Origin: Streptomyces sp. PT12 | GTDB taxonomy: Bacteria; Actinomycetota; Actinomycetes; Streptomycetales; Streptomycetaceae | NCBI RefSeq assembly: GCF_003311645.1 | Contig: NZ_QEST01000184.1 | Location: 62,001-126,000, forward strand | Direction: 5' to 3' | Length of the DNA stretch: 64,000 nt | Shown: piece after piece, positions 1 through 8,765 of the stretch | Layout: each line of letters opens with the position of its first letter | How positions within the stretch are numbered: the first letter of the stretch is position 1 | Position numbers and translations under genes: made by a program | The notes under the pieces: model-generated | What the model saw: the letters and a program-made list of their open reading frames with translations, nothing else | The model's database searches: none | Told to the model about the DNA's origin: nothing

Positions 1-1
1 G

Positions 2-271
2 CCCTTCAACTCGGCCTTCGGCGATGGCGAACCGCTGACCAGGGAAGACCTTCGGACCATCCAGGCCGCCTACGAGGCCGCCACCGTGCGTGAGCACGCC
101 ACCGTGCGTGAGCAGTGGGAGGTGGGCGATCTGCTGCTCGTCGACAACATCCTGGCCGCCCATGGACGTGACGCGTTCCGAGGAGAGCGGAAGATCGTCG
201 TGGCGATGGGCAACCCCGTGGACATCGACGCGTGTCGGCCGAGCACACGACCCGCCGCGACGTCGGTGTGA
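2..271 (+). CDS. TauD/SyrP-type Fe(II)/2-oxoglutarate oxygenase, 3' fragment
   Basis: This is the C-terminal 89 residues of a reading frame already open at the window edge; the start lies outside. The stretch GDLLLVDN followed by AAHGR and then GERKIVVAMG is the conserved C-terminal part of the TauD/TfdA superfamily, subgroup SyrP. It carries the distal iron-ligand His (in AHGR) and the 2-oxoglutarate-binding Arg region. Enzymes of this subgroup in NRPS clusters hydroxylate amino acids, often carrier-bound, at the beta carbon. The gene sits 43 bp before a PLP enzyme on the same strand and is probably co-transcribed with it. An 18-bp tandem duplication inside it adds a repeated ATVREH/ATVREQ. 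The substrate cannot be read from this fragment. Confidence 0.75.
   Translation, partial: PFNSAFGDGEPLTREDLRTIQAAYEAATVREHATVREQWEVGDLLLVDNILAAHGRDAFRGERKIVVAMGNPVDIDACRPSTRPAATSV
80..115 (+). repeat. 18-bp in-frame tandem duplication
   Basis: Two adjacent 18-bp copies (80-97 and 98-115) differ only in the last base. They insert six extra residues into the oxygenase fragment, just before the conserved GDLLLVDN strand. Confidence 0.9.
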
Positions 272-314
272 TCCGACACCTTCGCCACACCGAGGAAAAG
301 GAGCCGTACCCGCT

Positions 315-1457
315 GTGATACCCAAGACCTGCAAGATCGAGAGCTTCTTCGGGGAGTGGGAGTTCGCCGTCGAGTACGTGGCCTGCGCCTCGGACGTGGA
401 CGGCCTCACCCTGCGCGAGGTGCTCGACCTCGCCGATCCCGAGACCCTCGCCCTATGGGAGGGACTCGAGCTCGGCTACACCGAGACCACAGGGCACCCG
501 CTGCTGCGCGAGGCGATCGCCGACGAGTACACGAAGACCGACGCCGACGGCATCACCGTCTGCGGCGGCGGAGCGGTCGAGGCGCTGTTCCTCGTCAGCC
601 ATGCCCTCATCGGCCCCGGTGACCACGCCGTCGTCATCTGGCCTGCCTTCGAGCCCCTGCACCGCATCGTCCCGGCCCTCGGCGCCGAGTTCACCCCGGT
701 CCCGCTGGACGCGGAGAACGGCTGGCGGCTCGACCTCGACGCGGTCCGCCGGGCCATCAGGCCCACCACCCGTGCGCTGTTCATCAACTTCCCGCACAAC
801 CCGACGGGAGCGCTGCCGAGCCGTGCGGAGTTCGAGGCCCTGGTCGCCCTGGGCGCCGAAGCGGGAGTCACCGTCGTCTCCGACGAGGTCTATCGCCATC
901 TGGAGTTCGAGCCCGGAGCGACGCTCCCCGCCGCGGCCGACCTGGACGAGAACGCCGTCAGCGTGGGGGTCATGTCGAAGGCGTACGCCCTGGCAGGGCT
1001 GCGCGTCGGCTGGATGGCCACGCGCAACACAGCTCTGACGGCCGCGGCCCGTACCCTCAAGGACTACACGACGGTCTGCGCCTCGGCGCCCGCGGAGATC
1101 CTCTCCCTCATCGCCCTCAGGGCACGGGACCAGCTGGTCGAACGCAGCAAGCGGATCATCCTCGACAACCTGGGGCACGCCGACTCGTTCTTCAGGAAGC
1201 ACCCTGACGCCTTCGCCTGGGAGCCGCCGCGCGCCGGAATGGTCGCCTTCCCGAAGCTGACGCTCCCCACCCCGGCGCACGAGTTCGTGAGCGATCTCGT
1301 GCGTGAGGAAAGCGTCCTGCTGCTGCCGGACAGCGTCTTCGACACCACCGACAACCGCTTCCGCATCGGCCTGGGCCGCACCTCGCTCCCGCTCGCCCTC
1401 GACCGCATGGACGCGTTTCTCACCCGGCACGCTCGCCACGGAAGGAGCCAGCGGTGA
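315..1457 (+). CDS. PLP-dependent aminotransferase-fold enzyme, capreomycidine-synthase-like
   Basis: This 380-residue fold-type-I PLP enzyme is read from GTG at 315, with AAAGGAG at 297-303 as ribosome site. A longer in-frame extension upstream overlaps the oxygenase and is not credible. Seen motifs: NFPHNPTGA (substrate and cofactor pocket), the Asp of SDEVYRHLEF, the Schiff-base Lys in SKAYALAGLR, and the C-terminal Arg region FRIGLGR. The layout, including SKAY-L-GLRVGW, resembles VioD (capreomycidine synthase) and related enzymes of streptolidine and enduracididine pathways. Those cyclise beta-hydroxyarginine made by a partner oxygenase. The oxygenase directly upstream and an amidinotransferase elsewhere in the cluster fit guanidine chemistry. 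A simple transaminase remains possible. Confidence 0.7.
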   Translation: MIPKTCKIESFFGEWEFAVEYVACASDVDGLTLREVLDLADPETLALWEGLELGYTETTGHPLLREAIADEYTKTDADGITVCGGGAVEALFLVSHALIGPGDHAVVIWPAFEPLHRIVPALGAEFTPVPLDAENGWRLDLDAVRRAIRPTTRALFINFPHNPTGALPSRAEFEALVALGAEAGVTVVSDEVYRHLEFEPGATLPAAADLDENAVSVGVMSKAYALAGLRVGWMATRNTALTAAARTLKDYTTVCASAPAEILSLIALRARDQLVERSKRIILDNLGHADSFFRKHPDAFAWEPPRAGMVAFPKLTLPTPAHEFVSDLVREESVLLLPDSVFDTTDNRFRIGLGRTSLPLALDRMDAFLTRHARHGRSQR

Positions 1458-3187
1458 ACCCCGGTGAGCCCGATCGGCTCGTAGCCATGTTCCTGAAGTC
1501 CGCACAGGCCACACCGGATCGCGTCGCGATCCGGGACAGCGGCGGCTCGTGGACCTACGCCGAGACCGCCGCCGCGGCCGCGGACCTGGCCGACCGGCTC
1601 TCCGCCGCCGGGGTCGAGCCGGGCCACCGGGTCGGGGTCATGGCGGCGCGCCGGGCCGGCGGCCCGGTGGCGATCCTGGCCGCCCTGTGGAGCGGAGCCG
1701 CGTACGTTCCGATCGACCCCGGCTGGCCTGCCGCCCGGCGCGCGGCGGTCCTGCGGGGCGCCGAGGCGCGGACGGTGGTGGCGGTCGACACCGCGCACGA
1801 GACGCCCGATGACGTGCCGCGCCTGGACCTGACGACGCCCCAGCTGCTGCGGGCCCCGGGCGCCCCGCCCTCCTCCCCGCGCCCCCGTCCGCACCCGGGC
1901 GCCGCCTATGTGATCTTCACGTCAGGATCGACCGGTACGCCCAAGGGCGTCGAGGTCCGGTCGGCCGCGGCAGGCGGACTGGTGGAGTCGGTGGCGTCGC
2001 TGATCGGGATGGGTCAGGACTCGGTGTTCGTCGCCCTGTCCTCCTTCGCCTTCGACATCTCGGTGTTCGAGATCTTCGCTCCGTGGTCGGTCGGCGGCGA
2101 ACTGGTCATCGTCCCCGAGCTACAGATCCTGGCGAACCAGCTGGGAGCGTCGCTCGAGGCGCCGGGGCGCGACGTCTTCGTGCAGACCACGCCGACGGTC
2201 CTGGAGCATCTCCTCAGGAGCGGGCTGGCGCTGCCGAAGGACACCGTCCTGATGCTCGCCGGGGAGCGGCTGCGGCGCTCGCTCGTGGCCCAGGTCGCGC
2301 ACGTCCGGCAGGTGTGGAACCTGTACGGGCCCACCGAGGCCACGATCTACACCACCGCGCACGCGTGCCTTCCGCTGGTCCCCGACGACCCGGAGCCTGA
2401 CCTGCCGATCGGATCGCCGGTCAACGGCGCGACAACGCGGATCCAGCCGCTCTCGGACGGTGGAGAGGAGGTCGGCGAGCTCCTGATCGGCGGCCCCGGC
2501 CTCGCCCTCGGCTACGTGGGGCGGCCGGATCTGACCGCGGAGCGCTTCCTGGACGGCGGGTCGTGCTATGCCACCGGTGATGTGGTCCGACGCAGGGCCG
2601 ACGGCCTGCTGGTGCACGCCGGGCGGCTGGACCGCCAGGCGAAGATCCGCGGCAACCGCGTCGAGCTCGACGAGGTGGAGGCCGCACTCGCCGAGCGGCT
2701 CGGCCACGGTCGCGTCGCGGTCCGGATGGACACGCATCGCGTGGCGGGCCCGTACATCGCGGCGTTCGTCGCCGATCCCCACTGCGATGTCGTGTCGTTG
2801 CGCCGCGGACTTGCCGATCGGATCCCGGCCTACATGGTGCCCACCCGGATCTACCTGGTCCCCGAGATCCCCATGACCAGTAGCGGCAAGACCGACCACA
2901 GCGCCCTGCGGTCCCCCGAGGACACCTGGGCCTGGGACGGCGTGGTGTTCGAGACGCTCTCGAAGCTGTGGGAGCGGTATCTGGGCGTACCGGCGGTGCC
3001 GGACGGCAACTTCTACGCGCTCGGCGGGAACGCACACATCGCCCGGCGGATCGCGACAGGTCTGGCACAGGCCCACGGCATCGAGGTGGACGCCGCGGTG
3101 ATCGAGCGGCATCCGGTGCTGTTCGACCTCGCCGCCGCGTTGACCGAGCTTGTCGGTACGCCGACGCAGGCTGACGGAGGGGCGTAG
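1454..3187 (+). CDS. NRPS adenylation protein with a mutated carrier domain (A-PCP*)
   Basis: This 577-residue protein starts at GTG 1454, overlapping the previous stop as GTGA with an AAGGAG site upstream. A-domain cores are all visible: FTSGSTGTPKGV, FDISVFE, YGPTEAT, ATGDVV and the A10 Lys in SSGKTD. The specificity line I extract is D-I-F-Q-M-A-L-I-Y-K, close to the glycine code (D-I-L-Q-L-G-L-I-W-K). The C-terminal 70 residues have carrier-protein form, but the phosphopantetheine Ser is Ala527: the motif reads LGGNAHIA, with codon gca at 3032-3034. It therefore should not load its own carrier and probably charges another PCP in trans. Glycine or guanidinoacetate is inferred, not shown. 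Confidence 0.85.
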   Translation: MNPGEPDRLVAMFLKSAQATPDRVAIRDSGGSWTYAETAAAAADLADRLSAAGVEPGHRVGVMAARRAGGPVAILAALWSGAAYVPIDPGWPAARRAAVLRGAEARTVVAVDTAHETPDDVPRLDLTTPQLLRAPGAPPSSPRPRPHPGAAYVIFTSGSTGTPKGVEVRSAAAGGLVESVASLIGMGQDSVFVALSSFAFDISVFEIFAPWSVGGELVIVPELQILANQLGASLEAPGRDVFVQTTPTVLEHLLRSGLALPKDTVLMLAGERLRRSLVAQVAHVRQVWNLYGPTEATIYTTAHACLPLVPDDPEPDLPIGSPVNGATTRIQPLSDGGEEVGELLIGGPGLALGYVGRPDLTAERFLDGGSCYATGDVVRRRADGLLVHAGRLDRQAKIRGNRVELDEVEAALAERLGHGRVAVRMDTHRVAGPYIAAFVADPHCDVVSLRRGLADRIPAYMVPTRIYLVPEIPMTSSGKTDHSALRSPEDTWAWDGVVFETLSKLWERYLGVPAVPDGNFYALGGNAHIARRIATGLAQAHGIEVDAAVIERHPVLFDLAAALTELVGTPTQADGGA

Positions 3188-3248
3188 CGGCGGCCCCCGA
3201 TCCGCCAGACCCGAGGACGTTCCACAACTGTCAGTGGTCTCAACGACT

Positions 3249-3277
3249 TTGCCGGGCCCGACAGCCGGTCGTACGAT
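3249..3277 (+). promoter_or_regulatory. Putative sigma-70 (HrdB-like) promoter of the exporter operon
   Basis: A -35 box TTGCCG (3249-3254) and a -10 box TACGAT (3272-3277) are separated by 17 bp. They lie 70 bp before the exporter start, in the only sizeable gap (159 bp) on this strand. Confidence 0.4.
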
Positions 3278-3346
3278 GGCCGCCGCCGTCCGGCAGATGC
3301 TCATGAGGGCGAGGCTCGGCTACCGAAAGGGATCGATCTCTCGATC

Positions 3347-5092
3347 ATGCAACGGATTCCCGCGCTCGGGCCAGAAGGACTTGACCACCGGTCGGCGGCC
3401 AGGTTCTTGCTCGCGCTCGTCGGCAAGCAGAAGGCCGCCACGCTCTGGGGTGCGGCCATGTCCACGGTGTGGATGACCAGCCAGGCCCTGCTCCCGCTCA
3501 TGGTCGGCCTCGCGATCGACCGGGGAATCGCCGAGAACGACAGCGGCGAGGTGGTCCGGTGGTCGATGGCCGTCCTACTGCTCGGCCTTATCAGGGCAGC
3601 GACCGGCATCGCGTTCTACCGGCACTCGATTATCACACGCACGGTGTCGGCCTCCCTCACCACGCGCATGGTGACGCGGCATGTCACGCGGCTCGGCGCG
3701 TCGCTCCCGCGTCGGAGGGACGCCGACGACCTGATCGCGACCAGCACGTCGGACGGCGTCGCGATCGGGATCGGCCTGCTCTACGCCGGTCGGATCATGG
3801 GTTCCGTGGCGGCCATCACGGCTGTCACCGTGATGATGCTCATCATCTCGGTCCCGCTCGGACTCCTGGTCCTCGTGGTCGTCCCCGTGCTCAGCGGACT
3901 CACCGGTCTGCTGCTGCGTCCCCTGCACAGGAACCAGGACGAGTACCGGTCGTTGCAGGGGCGGCTGGCGGGACGCGCGATCGACATCGCCTCGGGACTG
4001 CGGGTTCTCAAGGGAGTGGGTGGCGAGCGGCAGTTCGCCGCGCGCTTCCGCTCGGACTCGGCACGGCTGCGGGAGGCGGATGTCGGAGTGGCGCGCGCCG
4101 AGGCGGACTTCGAGGCGGCGCGGGTCCTCGTGCCGGGTCTGGTCACCGTGGTCGTCACCTACTCGGCGGCCCAGTTCGCGCTCGACCAGCGCCTGACGAT
4201 CGGCGAGGTCGTCGCGTTCTACGGCTTCGCGACCTTCCTCACCTTGCCGCTCACCGACTTCATGGAGGGCATGAGCCAGGTGACTCGGGGGATGGTGGCC
4301 GCCCGCCGGGTGACGCGGCTGCTGAACGTCCGGCCGCGGACCGGGAGTTCGCCTAACGAGACGGCCGGTACCGTGCCGTGGACCCGGGGCGAGGCCCTTC
4401 TGGGCGACAGCGCTTCGGGGCTGTCCGTGCCACCGTCGACGTTTATGGCGGTCGCCTGCGCCGACCCCTCGGACGCCGCCGAGCTCGCCCGGCGACTGGC
4501 CCGCTTCGAGGATTCCGGCGAACCCACGCTGGGCGGCGAGCCGTTGGCGTCGCTGCCGGTCTCGGTGGTGCGGTCACGGATCCTGCTGGGCCTGAACAGC
4601 GACCGGTTCTTCGCCGGGACGCTACGGGAGGAGCTCGCGCCATCCGGCACGATCGACACGGCTGCCATCAGTGCCGCCCTGCGGATCGCGTCGGCGACGG
4701 ATATCGTCGACGCCCTTCCCGACGGCCTCGACAGCCGGATGACGGGACGTGGCAGAACCTTCTCGGGCGGCCAGCTGCAACGCCTGCGCCTCGCCAGGGC
4801 ACTGCTGGCGGACGCCGACTTCACCGTGCTCGTGGAGCCGACCAACGCGGTCGACGCGTACACCGAGCACCGCATCGCGGGGAACCTCGCCGCGTTCCAC
4901 GCGACGCACGCGGCCGGGCGGAGCACGGTCGTGTTCACCCTCAGTCCGCTCCTGCTCCGACAAGCGCACCGCGTGGCGTATGTGGAGGAGGGCCGCGTGG
5001 TCGCCACGGGGACGCACGACGACATACTGGCACGTCACTCCGCCTACCGGACGTCGGTGGGGCGTGACGAGGTTCCGCGAGTGAGGAAATGA
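3347..5092 (+). CDS. ABC exporter half-transporter, subunit with degenerate ATP site
   Basis: This 581-residue protein has a six-helix exporter membrane domain (about 1-340) followed by a nucleotide-binding domain. The NBD lacks a P-loop: where GxxGSGKST should be it reads VACADPSDAA. The Walker B Asp is Val (TVLVEPT) and the H-loop His is lost (FTLSP), yet the signature FSGGQLQRLRLARALL is perfect. This is the degenerate half of a heterodimeric exporter. Its signature completes the ATP site of the next gene's product. The genes overlap by ATGA at 5089-5092. The likely role is export of, or self-protection from, the cluster product. The start is ATG 3347; the GAAAGGGA at 3322-3329 is rather distant, so the start is moderately sure. 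Confidence 0.85.
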   Translation: MQRIPALGPEGLDHRSAARFLLALVGKQKAATLWGAAMSTVWMTSQALLPLMVGLAIDRGIAENDSGEVVRWSMAVLLLGLIRAATGIAFYRHSIITRTVSASLTTRMVTRHVTRLGASLPRRRDADDLIATSTSDGVAIGIGLLYAGRIMGSVAAITAVTVMMLIISVPLGLLVLVVVPVLSGLTGLLLRPLHRNQDEYRSLQGRLAGRAIDIASGLRVLKGVGGERQFAARFRSDSARLREADVGVARAEADFEAARVLVPGLVTVVVTYSAAQFALDQRLTIGEVVAFYGFATFLTLPLTDFMEGMSQVTRGMVAARRVTRLLNVRPRTGSSPNETAGTVPWTRGEALLGDSASGLSVPPSTFMAVACADPSDAAELARRLARFEDSGEPTLGGEPLASLPVSVVRSRILLGLNSDRFFAGTLREELAPSGTIDTAAISAALRIASATDIVDALPDGLDSRMTGRGRTFSGGQLQRLRLARALLADADFTVLVEPTNAVDAYTEHRIAGNLAAFHATHAAGRSTVVFTLSPLLLRQAHRVAYVEEGRVVATGTHDDILARHSAYRTSVGRDEVPRVRK

Positions 5093-6870
5093 AGGCTCGT
5101 ACTCTCCCGGTCGCCGATGCGAGGTTCGTCCGACGTTTTCTCGGGCGGACGGCGCGGCGTCACCGCAAAGAACTGGCCGGTGTGCTGGCCCTGTACGGCA
5201 TCGCCGTGAGCAGCGGCCTGGTCGGCCCCCGGCTCCTCGGCGCCCTGGTCGAGGACGTGCGAGACGGTACGACCTCGGGCCATGTGACGGTCGTCGTGGC
5301 CGTGCTGACCGGATTCATCCTGCTCCAGGTGATCTTGACCCGCCTCGCCTTCCGGGCGGCGGGCCGACTCGCCGCCACGGTGCAGGGTGAGATCCGCGAG
5401 AAGTTCGTCGACGACGTGCTCGAGTTGCCGCTGTCCTCCGTCGAGCGGTCCGACGACGGCGATCTGGTGACGCGTGCCTCGCAGGACTCGGAGATGCTGC
5501 GACGCACCATGCAGCTCGCGGTGCCTCAGGTCATCGAGGCGCTGGTGTGGATCGTCCTCGGCTTCATCGCCCTCGTGTTGGTGTCGCCGTTGCTGTCGCT
5601 CGCCATGCTGATCATCCTGCCGCCGCTGATGGCGGGGTTCCGGTGGTACCTGGCCCGGGCACGCGCCGGCTTCCTGCGCGAGGCCGCGGCCTCCTCCGGC
5701 ATCACCGAAGGACTGGACGCGACCATCCAGGGCTCGGCCACGGTCGAGTCCTATGGCCTGGAGTCCCACCGCGTCCGCCGCGCGGAGCGTGACACGGAGG
5801 CGGGGTATGAGGCGATGAGATACACCTTGTACCTGCGTACCGTCCTGTACTCCACGGAGGAGTTCCTCTACACCCTGCCGTTGGCCGTCGCCCTGCTCCT
5901 CGGCGGATACGCCTACACCGAGGGCTGGGTCAGCCTGGCCCAGGTGACCGCGGCGACGGTGTACATCCTCCAGATGATGTTCCCGCTCGAGACGTTGCTC
6001 GACTGGGTGGGGACACTCCAGCAAGCCGGCGCGTCGCTGGCCCGGCTGCTCGGCGTGGCGGACCGGTCCGAGCAGGACGGTTCCCACCCCGTGAAGAAGC
6101 CCGCCGGGCACGGCGCGATCACCTCCGCGGAACTCGCCGCCCGCGATCTCAGGTTCGCCTACGACGACGGGCCCGAGGTCCTGCACGGAGTCGAGCTCAC
6201 CGTGCGCCCCGGCGAGCGGATCGCCGTCGTCGGACCGACAGGAAGCGGCAAGTCGACGCTCGCCCGGTTGCTGTCCGGGACCTATCCACCGCACGGTGGC
6301 GACGTCACGCTCGGCGGCGTCCCCCTGCGGGAGCTGCCGCACCACGAGCTGCGCGAGCACGTCGTACTGGTCAGCCAGGACCAGTACGTCTTCGGGGGCA
6401 CACTTCGGCAGAACCTCGAGCTGGCCGCCTCGCACGCCACGCGGGACGGCCGGGACGGGGCCGACGACGCCGCACTCCTCGGCGCTCTCGAAGCCGTCGG
6501 CGCGCACGGATGGGTGGACGCCCTCCCCGAGAAGCTGGACACCACGGTGGGCGTCGGCGGGGAGGACCTGACGGATGCGCAGGTCCAGCAACTCGCGCTG
6601 GCCCGGCTGATCCTGGCGGACCCGAGTGTCCTGATCCTCGACGAGGCGACGTCCCAGATGGATCCGAGCTCCGCTCGAGAGCTCGAGCAGTCGTTCGCGG
6701 CCGTACTGGAAGGGCGGACCGTGATCTCGATCGCACACCGGCTCCACACGGCCCGCGACGCCGATCGCATCGCGGTCGTGGAGAACGGGCGCATTGTCGA
6801 GATCGGATCCCACGAGGAGCTGATCGACCGGGAAGGCACCTACGCCCGACTGTGGTCGAGCGGGACATGA
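5089..6870 (+). CDS. ABC exporter half-transporter, catalytic subunit
   Basis: This is the 593-residue partner of the preceding half-transporter, with a six-helix membrane domain (about 1-330) and an NBD. Walker A (GPTGSGKSTL), Q-loop (SQDQYVFGG), Walker B plus catalytic Glu (VLILDEATS) and H-loop (IAHRL) are intact. The ABC signature is replaced by LTDAQVQQLALARL. The two subunits are thus complementary: this one supplies Walker A/B and His, the other supplies LSGGQ, giving one working site and one dead one. It ends the rightward block and faces the convergent PLP genes across 65 bp. Peptide or siderophore export is the usual role of such pairs in NRPS clusters; the substrate here is inferred to be the cluster product. 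Confidence 0.88.
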   Translation: MKARTLPVADARFVRRFLGRTARRHRKELAGVLALYGIAVSSGLVGPRLLGALVEDVRDGTTSGHVTVVVAVLTGFILLQVILTRLAFRAAGRLAATVQGEIREKFVDDVLELPLSSVERSDDGDLVTRASQDSEMLRRTMQLAVPQVIEALVWIVLGFIALVLVSPLLSLAMLIILPPLMAGFRWYLARARAGFLREAAASSGITEGLDATIQGSATVESYGLESHRVRRAERDTEAGYEAMRYTLYLRTVLYSTEEFLYTLPLAVALLLGGYAYTEGWVSLAQVTAATVYILQMMFPLETLLDWVGTLQQAGASLARLLGVADRSEQDGSHPVKKPAGHGAITSAELAARDLRFAYDDGPEVLHGVELTVRPGERIAVVGPTGSGKSTLARLLSGTYPPHGGDVTLGGVPLRELPHHELREHVVLVSQDQYVFGGTLRQNLELAASHATRDGRDGADDAALLGALEAVGAHGWVDALPEKLDTTVGVGGEDLTDAQVQQLALARLILADPSVLILDEATSQMDPSSARELEQSFAAVLEGRTVISIAHRLHTARDADRIAVVENGRIVEIGSHEELIDREGTYARLWSSGT

Positions 6871-6935
6871 GCCGCCACCCGTGCGGTACGCCGGGCGTGT
6901 GGCACCGCGCGGCGGCGTCCTCGCCCGGGTGTCCC

Positions 6936-8759
6936 CTACAAGGGATCGGTCTCGCTTCCGGCGGCGGCGAGCGCCGCTCGCAGGGCGCGAAGCACCGAGG
7001 CCGGGGGTACCAGCTCGGGGTCCCCTGGTGAGACCCGCATGATCTCGTCGGGTTGCTCAGGAAAGATGTCGGTGACGGTTGGTTCCGAGAAGCCGAAGCT
7101 GCCCCGCTGAACGATCTCGGGGAGATCCGGCGAACCGGCGCGCAGGACGTTGCGGACGCGTTCCGCCCGCTCGGGGCCGAGCCTGAGCAGTACGAAGGGC
7201 ACCGCGGGGCGACCGAGCGAGACCCAGGCGTGATGGTCCGGGTGATCGGTTCTCGCCGGGTGAATGACCTCCAACGCTGGTCTGCCCAGCTCCGTCGCGA
7301 TCCAGGCCGCGGCCTGCCCCAACCGTTCGGCGCGAGCCGCGGCGCCGTCGGCGGACCGAGCGACGAGCCTCAGCGCGGGCTCGTACGCGCCGGCGAGGTC
7401 CACCGTGCGGCGCAGCTGAGTGGACGAGAACAGCGGGTCGCATCGGTCCGGTACGACGGTGAGCAGGTATCCACCGGGGGCCCAGTCCTCGCCGACCATG
7501 AAGTGCTTCTGAAGGCTCGACCAGACCACGACCTGCACGCCGGACTCCTTGGCCGATTCGGCGACCCGTCGCAGCCAGGGCCCTGGACCGGGGACGCTCG
7601 CGTCAACAGCCACGAGGCCCCCACCACTTCCGCGTTCCTTCCCGAGCTCGCGGATCGTTGACGGCACATCACACACCGCGAGGTCGCGGGCCTTGCTCGG
7701 CGCCCAGTCGGTGAACTCCGAGACATAGGCGGTCGAGGCGTTGTTCGAAACCGGCTCCAACAGCAACACCACTGCCGAAGGCGCGTCGGGAGCCGCTCCG
7801 GGGAAGACCCCGTTCAGTGGATGCTCCTCCTCGATGCGCCGGACATCGCATCGGTGCGAGACATACTTGAGCAGCTTGCCGTTCTCGGGGTAACAGCTGT
7901 GCCCGGCCAGCACCGATGAGCCTGATAATTCCGCCTGCCGCAGAATCGAACCGAGCGCGGACATGCCGCTCGACGTGACGATGCAGTCGACTCGTTCGAT
8001 GCCGGCCAGGAACGGGCGGTGGGCCTCCGCCAGCGCACGCTCGCATTCCTCGACGACGCTGTGGCGACCGTGGGACGCCGCCTGGGCGGATCGGAGCCGG
8101 ACCGGCCGGACGTCCGCGGGGGTGGTGCCGGATGGCGCTTGGCCCACACACCATGACGAATCGGTCGGCAGCTGTTCGAGATCGAGGTAGCCGGAGGTCA
8201 GCTGGATGAGCGTCGGAGCACCGCCGAGCTTGCGGGCGTCGATGGCGAGATGCCGAAGGACATCCGCCCCGGTGGCCGGGAGCCACAGCACGCCCAACTC
8301 CTGATCGAGTACGCGGAGGGACTCGATCTCGGGAATCGGCAGCCGATCTCGTCTCGCCGGCTGCTTCGCGGCGATGTAGTCGGCAGCGTAGCGGTGGGCC
8401 TCGCGGGCACAGCCGACGCTCCTGAAAAGCAACGCCTCCCGCGTGTCATTCGACAACAGGCGCTCGAGAAGGTCCGGGTCGAGCGTCTCACGTTCGTAGT
8501 GCGAGGGGTACGAGGGCCCCTGCAACGTCCCGCTCCCGTGGCGGCTTCCCCTCACCGGCGATTGCCACGTCGAGAGGAGCAGCGCGTCCCTGAGGCGCAG
8601 CTTCGCCGCGTGGATCCCGTCCTCGTCGGCACCCGCCCGGATCGACGCCAACAGGGCGCGCACCGCGTCCCGCTCCACGTCGGTCGCCGGATCGAGACGT
8701 GCGAGGTCCTGCGAGAAGCTCACCCGGCGCTGCGAGTCGGGCACCATGCGACCGGTCAT
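6936..8759 (-). CDS. PLP fold-type-I enzyme, cystathionine-gamma-synthase-like
   Basis: This 607-residue protein has a catalytic core with the Cys/Met-metabolism layout. TSSGMSALGSIL is the phosphate-binding loop, VAVDAS carries the Asp that pairs with the pyridine nitrogen, and SSLQKHFMVG carries the candidate Schiff-base Lys before a GG-containing turn. An N-terminal extension of about 200 residues has no motif I recognise and makes the protein far longer than the usual 380-420 residues. It starts 6 bp after the ATP-grasp/PLP-barrel gene ends, so the two are almost surely translated together. A gamma/beta-replacement or elimination supplying an unusual amino acid is plausible. The substrate is unknown. 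Confidence 0.65.
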   Translation of the reverse strand: MTGRMVPDSQRRVSFSQDLARLDPATDVERDAVRALLASIRAGADEDGIHAAKLRLRDALLLSTWQSPVRGSRHGSGTLQGPSYPSHYERETLDPDLLERLLSNDTREALLFRSVGCAREAHRYAADYIAAKQPARRDRLPIPEIESLRVLDQELGVLWLPATGADVLRHLAIDARKLGGAPTLIQLTSGYLDLEQLPTDSSWCVGQAPSGTTPADVRPVRLRSAQAASHGRHSVVEECERALAEAHRPFLAGIERVDCIVTSSGMSALGSILRQAELSGSSVLAGHSCYPENGKLLKYVSHRCDVRRIEEEHPLNGVFPGAAPDAPSAVVLLLEPVSNNASTAYVSEFTDWAPSKARDLAVCDVPSTIRELGKERGSGGGLVAVDASVPGPGPWLRRVAESAKESGVQVVVWSSLQKHFMVGEDWAPGGYLLTVVPDRCDPLFSSTQLRRTVDLAGAYEPALRLVARSADGAAARAERLGQAAAWIATELGRPALEVIHPARTDHPDHHAWVSLGRPAVPFVLLRLGPERAERVRNVLRAGSPDLPEIVQRGSFGFSEPTVTDIFPEQPDEIMRVSPGDPELVPPASVLRALRAALAAAGSETDPL

Positions 8760-8765
8760 CGGGGC

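Noticed and set aside
2014-3304. Long antisense frames over the first A domain
   Set aside because: Shadows of the NRPS gene with no domain content.
5044-6813. 589-codon - strand frame opposite the second ABC subunit
   Set aside because: Antisense to a gene with full Walker motifs; no recognisable protein features.
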